64,000 nucleotides of DNA from Streptomyces sp. BK340. GTDB taxonomy: Bacteria; Actinomycetota; Actinomycetes; Streptomycetales; Streptomycetaceae. The stretch spans positions 106,925 to 170,924 of the forward strand of contig NZ_VISR01000011.1 of assembly GCF_007827595.1 (NCBI RefSeq), written 5' to 3'. The notes beneath the pieces were generated by a model. It made no database searches. It was not told the DNA's origin and saw only the letters and a list, made by a program, of their open reading frames with translations. A program made the translations under genes and the position numbers. Below, piece after piece: positions 58,399 to 64,000 of this stretch. Positions within the stretch are counted from its first letter, which is position 1. Each line of letters starts with the position of its first letter.

Positions 58399-60961
58399 TC
58401 ATTGCAGCCGCTCTGCGCCAGACGCGTTCCGAACCCGCTCCTGGAGGCTGTCGTCCGCGCCTTCTTCTTGCGCACTGCCCGGTAAGGGACGGAGCAGTGC
58501 CAACACCCCGTCCAGTTCATCCGGCTTCACCAGGACGGCGCGCGCCTTGGAGCCCTCGCTGGGACCGACGATGTCGCGGGACTCCATGAGGTCCATCAGC
58601 CGCCCGGCCTTCGCGAAGCCCACCCGGAGCTTGCGCTGAAGCATGGACGTCGAACCGAACTGCGTGGACACGACCAGTTCGGCCGCCTCGCACAGCAGGT
58701 CGAGGTCGTCGCCGATCTCTTCGTCGATCTCCTTCTTCTGCTGGGTGCCCACGACGTCGTCCCGGAAGACGGGCGCCATCTTCTCCTTGCAGTGCTGGAC
58801 GATGGCCGCGATCTCGTTCTCGGTCACGAAGGCGCCCTGCATACGGGCCGGCGTGCTCGCCCCCCATCGGCAGGAACAGCCCGTCGCCCTTGCCGATCAG
58901 CTTCTCGGCGCCGGGCTGGTCGAGGATGACGCGCGAATCGGTGAGCGAAGCGGTGGCGAAGGCGAGCCGTGAGGGCACGTTCGCCTTGATCAGACCGGTG
59001 ACTACGTCCACCGACGGCCGCTGGGTGGCGAGCACCAGGTGGATGCCGGCCGCGCGCGCGAGCTGCGTGATGCGCACGATCGCGTCCTCGACGTCCCTGG
59101 GGGCAACCATCATCAGGTCGGCGAGCTCGTCGACGATCACCAGCAGGTACGGGTACGGCTGGAGGTCGCGCTCGCTGCCCGCCGCCGCCTTCACTGTGCC
59201 GTTTCGTACGGCGGCGTTGAAGTCGTCGATGTGCCGGAACCCGTACGCCGCGAGGTCGTCGTAGCGCAGGTCCATCTCGCGTACGACCCACTGGAGGGCT
59301 TCGGCGGCCCGCTTCGGGTTGGTGATGATCGGCGTGATCAGGTGCGGGATGCCCTCGTATGCCGTCAGCTCCACGCGTTTGGGGTCGACGAGGACCATGC
59401 GCACGTCCTCGGGGGTCGCGCGCACCATGATGGAAGTGATCAAGCAGTTGATGCACGAGGACTTGCCGGAGCCGGTGGCTCCGGCGACCAGGATGTGCGG
59501 CATCGTCGCGAGGTTGGCCATCACGTAGCCGCCCTCGACGTCCTTGCCGAGCGCCACCAGCAGGGGATGGTCGTCCTCGGCGGCCGCGGCCAGACGCAGC
59601 ACGTCACCGAGGTTGACCATCTCGCGGTCGGTGTTGGGGATCTCGATGCCGACCGCGGACTTGCCGGGGATCGGCGAGATGATCCGGACGTCGGGGCTGG
59701 CGACGGCATACGCGATGTTCTTCGTCAGCGCGGTGATCCGCTCGACCTTCACGGCCGGGCCGAGCTCGACTTCGTAGCGCGTGACCGTCGGGCCGCGCGT
59801 GAAGCCGGTGACGGCAACGTCGACCTTGAACTCGGAGAAGAGGTTCGAGAGCGCCGCGACAACCGCGTCGTTGGCGGCACTGCGGGCCTTGCCGGGCCCG
59901 CCGCGCGCGAGGAGGTCGAGTGAGGGCAGCGCGTACGTGATGTCGCCGGACAGACGGAGCTGTTCCGCTCGCGCGGGAACATCGCGCTCCTCGCCAGCGG
60001 ACGGCGCCTTGGTGAGGTCGGGGACAACCAGGGGAGTCGACGTCATCGCGGCCGGCCGTGCGGCGGGGGCCGGCGTTGCTGCGGCCTTGAGTTTCCCGCG
60101 CGGCGCGAGGGCCGCCTGCTCGACGGGCCCGCGATGGCGGGAGCGCGCGGTCGGCGGCGGCTCGTGCCGCTGCTCCGGGATTCGCTCGTCGTTCTCACTG
60201 GGCATGTCGGCTGTCTGCTCCTGGACGACGCCGAGGTGCACGACGAGCGCCCGCAGCCGCTGCGGGATGGCGTTGACCGAGGTGGCCGTGACGACCAGCA
60301 GCCCGAAGACCGTGAGCAGCACCAGCAGCGGTGCGGCCAGCACGTTGCTCACGGTGTAGGTCAGCGGGGTCGCGACGCCCCAGCCGATCAGTCCGCCGGC
60401 GTCCCGAATGGCCTGCATGCCGTCGTCCCGCGCGGGCGAGTGGGACGCGATGTGGATCAGTCCGAGGAGGCCGATCAGCAGAGTGGACAGGCCGATCACG
60501 ATGCGGCCGTTTGCCGTGGGTTTCTCGGGGTGCCGGACGAGCCGGACGGCGATCATCACGAGCAGGATCGGCACGAGCAGGTCGAGCCGCCCGAAGGCGC
60601 CGGTCACCAGGATCTCGACCAGGTCGCCGACTGGGCCCTTGAGGTAGGCCCAGGTGCCCGCGGCGACGATCAGCGCGAGGGCGAACAGCAGCAGCGCGGC
60701 GCCGTCCTTGCGGTGCGCCGGGTCGAGGTTCCTGGCGCTCCGCCCCATGGTGCGGAACAGCCGGGACAGCATCCTGGTAAGGCTGGGCGCCGATTTCGCG
60801 CGGGTCCTCTTCGCGGGGGCCCGCTTCGCGGGCGTCCTCTTGGCGGGCGTCCTCTTGGCGGGCGACCTCTTCGCCGCGGCCCTCTTCGCCGGTGCGCTCT
60901 TGGCCGGGGCCCTTTTCGCGGCGGGTTTCTTGGTGGGGGTCTTCTTCACAGTGGCCTCCAT
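58399..60961 (-). CDS. ftsK: FtsK/SpoIIIE-type DNA translocase, with a frameshift near its end
   Basis: About 854 residues if the two frames are joined. The N-terminal ~55 residues are Lys/Ala/Pro repeats (APAKR units), likely DNA-binding. Four membrane helices follow (AALLLFALALIVAAGTWAYL, LDLLVPILLVMIAVRLV, IVIGLSTLLIGLLGLIHIAS, VLAAPLLVLLTVFGLLVVTA). The motor has Walker A VAGATGSGKSSCINCLI and Walker B YLLVIVDELADLMM. The gamma winged helix (QFGSTSMLQRKLRVGFAKAG) is in another frame after a six-C run at 58860-58865, where five would keep the frame. Either the gamma domain is lost or the run is a sequencing error. It pumps double-stranded DNA. Confidence 0.82.
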
Positions 60962-61022
60962 GGAGGTTGGGTAGGCAGGCGGTGCTTGGGTGATGGGGAC
61001 CTGGCGGATCGGTCTTCTGCCG

Positions 61023-61175
61023 TTACGCGAGCAAGGTCACGACGAGCGCGAGGCCAGCGGAGGCGATGAGGACTACGGCAGCCAGCGAGAGAGACGGGGG
61101 CGCGACGCCCCGGCAAAGGAAGTTGGTGGCGAGGACCGGTGGTACGCGGTCTGGGTGGCCGGGCGGACACCGCAC
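61023..61175 (-). CDS. possible 50-residue membrane peptide
   Basis: From a GTG at 61175: MRCPPGHPDRVPPVLATNFL then CRGVAPPSLSLAAVVLIASA GLALVVTLLA. One strong C-terminal membrane helix ending at the stop, like small Spd-type plasmid proteins. No clear ribosome site. Confidence 0.35.
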   Translation of the reverse strand: MRCPPGHPDRVPPVLATNFLCRGVAPPSLSLAAVVLIASAGLALVVTLLA

Positions 61176-61294
61176 GGCCCCGCGGCCGCCTGTTGGGGCG
61201 GCGAGCGGGGGCGTACGGAGAACGGCCGATCACTGGTGGAGCGGGGTGGTGCGGAATCGGGCGAGGTCGTTCTTCGCGTCATGCGGGGCCAACG

Positions 61295-61819
61295 TCACTC
61301 CTGGTTGCCGGGGAGTTCGTTGTGGGTGGTGCCGAACCACTTGGTTTGGGTGTGCAGTTCGTTGTGCTGCACGTAGTTCGGCCCGGTGAAGTGGTTGACC
61401 GTGTTGTTCGGCAGGGCGGAGGCGCCGTCGCGTACGGCTCGCCCGATCATGCGGGCTGCGACGCCGATCGAGGTGATCACGCCGACGGTGCCTACGCCGA
61501 CGATGGTCAGCGTCGTCGGGCTGACGTTGGCCAGCCGCCACAGCACCAGCGAGATGGCGGCGCTGACCGGCAGCGAGCCGAACGAGTAGACGAGTACGAG
61601 CGCCGCGTGGTCCGTGGCCCGCTGGGACATGGGCGGTCGTCCGTGCGGATCGAACGGCACGGTGTCCCCCGTGGCGGGCTTGGGCGGCGGGAGGTCGGGG
61701 GCGACGAGTCTGGTGGTCGTGGGGGCGTTGCTGCTGTACCAGTTGGCCAGCATGCGCGCCTCGTCGACCGCTTCCTGAGCCGTCTGCCCCCGCTTGAGGC
61801 CTACGAGGTCGTCGGCCAT
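61295..61819 (-). CDS. two-helix membrane protein
   Basis: 174 residues. The N-terminal half is cytoplasmic (GQTAQEAVDEARMLANWYSS). Two helices follow: AALVLVYSFGSLPVSAAISL VLW and LTIVGVGTVGVITSIGVAAR. The C-terminus (NNTVNHFTGPNYVQHNELHT QTKWFGTTHNEL) is rich in Asn and His. No family recognised. It follows the 75-residue membrane protein and precedes ftsK in the transfer-type operon. Confidence 0.6.
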   Translation of the reverse strand: MADDLVGLKRGQTAQEAVDEARMLANWYSSNAPTTTRLVAPDLPPPKPATGDTVPFDPHGRPPMSQRATDHAALVLVYSFGSLPVSAAISLVLWRLANVSPTTLTIVGVGTVGVITSIGVAARMIGRAVRDGASALPNNTVNHFTGPNYVQHNELHTQTKWFGTTHNELPGNQE

Positions 61820-61861
61820 GTGGCGTGTCTCCTTGCTGAGGGGGCGGGGGTGGACGCAGTA

Positions 61862-61890
61862 GAGGCGGCCCGCTGGGCGCGGGCCGCCTC
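61862..61890 (-). terminator. GC-rich hairpin between transfer-region genes
   Basis: Perfect 12-bp arms GAGGCGGCCCGC / GCGGGCCGCCTC with a five-base loop, extended by one A-T pair. It lies between the stop of the 75-residue gene and the next start, so it may attenuate or end that transcript. Confidence 0.55.
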
Positions 61891-61905
61891 TTGCTTGGGG
61901 TGGTT

Positions 61906-62133
61906 CTACTTGGACGAGACCGAGTTGACGGTCTGGGAGGCCGACTGGACCCCGTTGCCGATCATGGTCTGAACCTTCTCGACGGCCGTGGCACCCCAGG
62001 GGGTGGCGACCGCGAGGATCCAGAATAGGGACACGGCGAGGAACTCCCGGCGGCGGAAGGAACTGTCCCTCTTGAACCAGATGGCGAGGCCGATGCAGAC
62101 AAGGACGAAGAGTCCGGTGACGGTGATGTTCAT
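61906..62133 (-). CDS. 75-residue membrane protein
   Basis: From the ATG at 62133 after GGAGACTTCTCC. Helices ITVTGLFVLVCIGLAIWF and EFLAVSLFWILAVATPWGAT are separated by a basic turn (KRDSSFRRR). The C-terminus is a polar helix (VEKVQTMIGNGVQSASQTVN). It lies 34 bases after the TraB-like gene and is surely co-transcribed with it. Small Spd-like proteins next to TraB are usual in Streptomyces conjugative plasmids. Confidence 0.65.
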   Translation of the reverse strand: MNITVTGLFVLVCIGLAIWFKRDSSFRRREFLAVSLFWILAVATPWGATAVEKVQTMIGNGVQSASQTVNSVSSK

Positions 62134-62167
62134 GGAGAAGTCTCCAATTCGGTAGGGCGGGGTGGGG

Positions 62168-64000
62168 TCAGGCGTCGACGCGTTGGTCGTCGAGGGGGGA
62201 GGCCGTGTGCCAGTCGCGGTCGATCTTGGTGAGCTTCCCGAGCCGTTCCAGACGGGTCGTGGCGTTCGCGACATTCGACGGCTGGAGTTCGGTGACCTCG
62301 GCGATCTGCTTGTTGCGCCGGGCACCGCCGTCGACCGCGTACCAGACCTTCTGGGTGCGGGTGAGCGGCACGAGCTCGTCCAGGTCCTCGTCTTCGCCGT
62401 CCTCTTCCGAGGCGGCCGGGGCGGGCTTGAGGTCGATGACCGTGGCGTGCGGGCTGTTCTTGGACTGCTCCTGCTTGATCAGGTCAAGGAGGAAGGCTTC
62501 CTCCTCGGCGGCGTCCAGGTAGCGGTATTCCTCCCGGCGCAGGTACGCGGCGCCGGCGGCGTCGGCCTCCGGGTCGGAGAGGGTCGCCATCGGGAATCCG
62601 CGGGCGACGCGGGCCGGGTTGGTGTGGAACATGGCCCGGGACTGGGTGTACTGGGCTTTTCCGTCGGCGAGGTAGAACAGGCCGCCTGTCTCGGACCCGT
62701 CCGGGAACCGCTCGGGGAGGGGCTCCAGACGGAATTCCGGGGTGCGGGAGCCGAGCGACATGACGTCGACGTCGGCGCGTGCGGTGCGGAACAGGCCGAT
62801 GTTCCCGGACTGGAGCATGTCGCGAATGGCGTTCGCGCTTGCGTCGGATCCGATGGAGTCCAGGTTCGGGATCTGGACCCAGGCCCGTGCGGACAGGCCG
62901 GCCGCCCTGGAGAGGCGGCCCACGCTGGACATGGCCCGGGTCAGCGGCTTGACGTGGAACGCGTGAGGGTCTTTGAGGACCATCTCGTTGAACTCGTCCC
63001 AGGTGACGACCATCGGTGCGAAGGGCTCGCCGGGCACGAAGAACGACCGGCCCTGCTCGATGAACCCTTCCGCGTCCAGCCACTGCATCTTCATCTGCTC
63101 GCTGTAGCGGTACTCGCTGACGCGGGTGGCGGACTGGCCCATGAGCATGGCCCCGACCGGCGACTTGACCAGCCAGTCGAGATCTCCGAACCAGGATGCG
63201 TATCCGGCGCCGCCCTTGCCGTCGGCCAGCCAGGAGATGAAGCCGTTGACTCGCTGGGCGACCTGGAGGTCTTCTTCCAGGGAGGTCTTGCCGGCGCCGG
63301 TGGTGCCGGAGCCGAACGAGTGCACCGCCGACGCGGACGGCCGCCCGGACAGGCCGCGGCGGACCGGGTCGAACTTCAGCAGCCGCCACTTCGCCGGACG
63401 GCCGTAGATGTCCTTGCCGACCGTGACGTATCCCTGTTCGTCCATCGTCAGGGCGCGCAGGTCGAGCGTCACACCGTCCTGCAGCGGGTTGGTGCTCATC
63501 TCGTTGACTTCGATCCTGCGGGCGTCGATCACGCGCAGGTGCAGCCGGGCGACGGCGTCCTCGCCGGGCATGTCGAGGGCCTGGGCGATGCTGCGCGGCT
63601 GCACCTCGGCGACCGAGGACCCCCGACGCGGCATCAGGATCTTGAACTGACGGCCGTACTCCGTCTCCTGCACGTCGTACAGTTCGCTGCCCATGTACGG
63701 ACCGAACTCCTGCCACACCGCAGGCAGGTCGTCCATGTCCAGGTCGGCTGCCGCGGCGGTCCGCAGCCGGACGGTGAGCTTGGCACGGCTGGCGGACATG
63801 TCGTCGGGGCGGTAGACGTTGACCGCCCGGGGCGGCACGTCGAACGCGATCGAGATCTCGTCCTGCCCGACGAACAGCGCAGGCCTGGCGATGGTGGACA
63901 CGATGATCGCGGTCAGCTTGTCGTCGTCCAGATGGATGTCGACGAGCTTGGAATCGGGCAGCGGGCCGCGCTCGCACGCGATCCACTCATCCCACCGCGC
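62168..64000 (-). CDS. TraB/FtsK-like transfer ATPase, partial at the right edge
   Basis: The frame stays open through the right edge: before the GTG at 63901 it continues naturally (DEWIACERGPLPDSKLVDIH), so the true start is outside. Visible: about 610 residues. Walker A is FGSGTTGAGKTSLEEDL, Walker B is FAPMVVTWDEFNEMV, and an arginine-rich sensor region follows (GLSARAWVQIPNLDSIGSDA). The C-terminal winged helix TQKVWYAVDGGARRNKQIAE VTELQPSNVANAT matches the DNA-recognition domain of TraB-type translocases. These move double-stranded plasmid DNA between mycelia. The membrane anchor is not visible in this part. Confidence 0.8.
   Translation of the reverse strand, partial: ARWDEWIACERGPLPDSKLVDIHLDDDKLTAIIVSTIARPALFVGQDEISIAFDVPPRAVNVYRPDDMSASRAKLTVRLRTAAAADLDMDDLPAVWQEFGPYMGSELYDVQETEYGRQFKILMPRRGSSVAEVQPRSIAQALDMPGEDAVARLHLRVIDARRIEVNEMSTNPLQDGVTLDLRALTMDEQGYVTVGKDIYGRPAKWRLLKFDPVRRGLSGRPSASAVHSFGSGTTGAGKTSLEEDLQVAQRVNGFISWLADGKGGAGYASWFGDLDWLVKSPVGAMLMGQSATRVSEYRYSEQMKMQWLDAEGFIEQGRSFFVPGEPFAPMVVTWDEFNEMVLKDPHAFHVKPLTRAMSSVGRLSRAAGLSARAWVQIPNLDSIGSDASANAIRDMLQSGNIGLFRTARADVDVMSLGSRTPEFRLEPLPERFPDGSETGGLFYLADGKAQYTQSRAMFHTNPARVARGFPMATLSDPEADAAGAAYLRREEYRYLDAAEEEAFLLDLIKQEQSKNSPHATVIDLKPAPAASEEDGEDEDLDELVPLTRTQKVWYAVDGGARRNKQIAEVTELQPSNVANATTRLERLGKLTKIDRDWHTASPLDDQRVDA

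Overview
High GC content, codon use, SD-type ribosome sites, and families such as DUF2637, DUF6262, CU044_5270-like and DUF6300-like proteins point to Streptomyces or a close actinomycete. The window looks like part of a large plasmid or an integrated plasmid-like arm. It carries a plasmid-type partition locus with its own ParB boxes, a primase-polymerase/helicase replication module with palindromic iterons, FtsK/TraB-like DNA-pumping genes, many insertion sequences and many decaying genes. I see no telomere, tap/tpg or rRNA genes, so topology is undetermined. Assignments rest on reading motifs; no database search was run.

Layout. 1-2.2 kb: two overlapping membrane sensor genes, the first cut by the window edge. 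2.7-8.2 kb: a gene graveyard (GNAT, SDR, NUDIX and MocR fragments, a broken IS630, an IS1182), a diverged hairpin repeat and a 57-residue peptide gene. 8.5-11.8 kb: an oxidoreductase/thioredoxin/F420-reductase-like cluster divergent from a marR gene, with two copies of a palindromic operator. 12-17.5 kb: tautomerase-like, secreted, anti-sigma-like, ECF sigma and GNAT genes. 17.5-24.3 kb: replication module (primase-polymerase and D5/SF3 helicase) between two large inverted-repeat iterons, an IS481, a complete tmRNA gene with a distinctive tag, and a 5' fragment of another tmRNA. 24.7-27.2 kb: an alpha/beta hydrolase-TetR pair and a flavin reductase. 27.7-30.3 kb: a dead IS3 and a second iteron field built like the first but with a different recognition sequence. 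30.3-35.4 kb: a NACHT-type NTPase ruined by frameshifts and stops, a broken IS630, and a rearranged relic of the GGDEF/ASCH genes found near 46 kb.

35.4-43 kb: a DUF2637 membrane protein, then parB and parA in reversed order with six copies of a ParB box, an IS30 relic, and a hypothetical gene behind a 21-bp palindrome. 43.2-44.2 kb: an IS3 derivative with an in-frame deletion of its catalytic core. 44.4-64 kb: a long leftward plasmid backbone of overlapping small genes (OB-fold-like proteins, an ASCH-like protein, a GGDEF cyclase, small membrane proteins, an FtsK, a TraB-like ATPase). It is interrupted at about 48.6-54.97 kb by a Tn554-like element that has split a polynucleotide-kinase-like gene. 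The element has the expected order: two tyrosine recombinases, a coiled-coil TnpC-like protein, then passengers.

How it works together: the primase-polymerase and helicase with their iterons should replicate the element, ParAB with the boxes should partition it, and the TraB-like ATPase, FtsK and small membrane proteins should move DNA. The tmRNA and redox genes are cargo. The mobile elements and pseudogenes record repeated insertion and decay.
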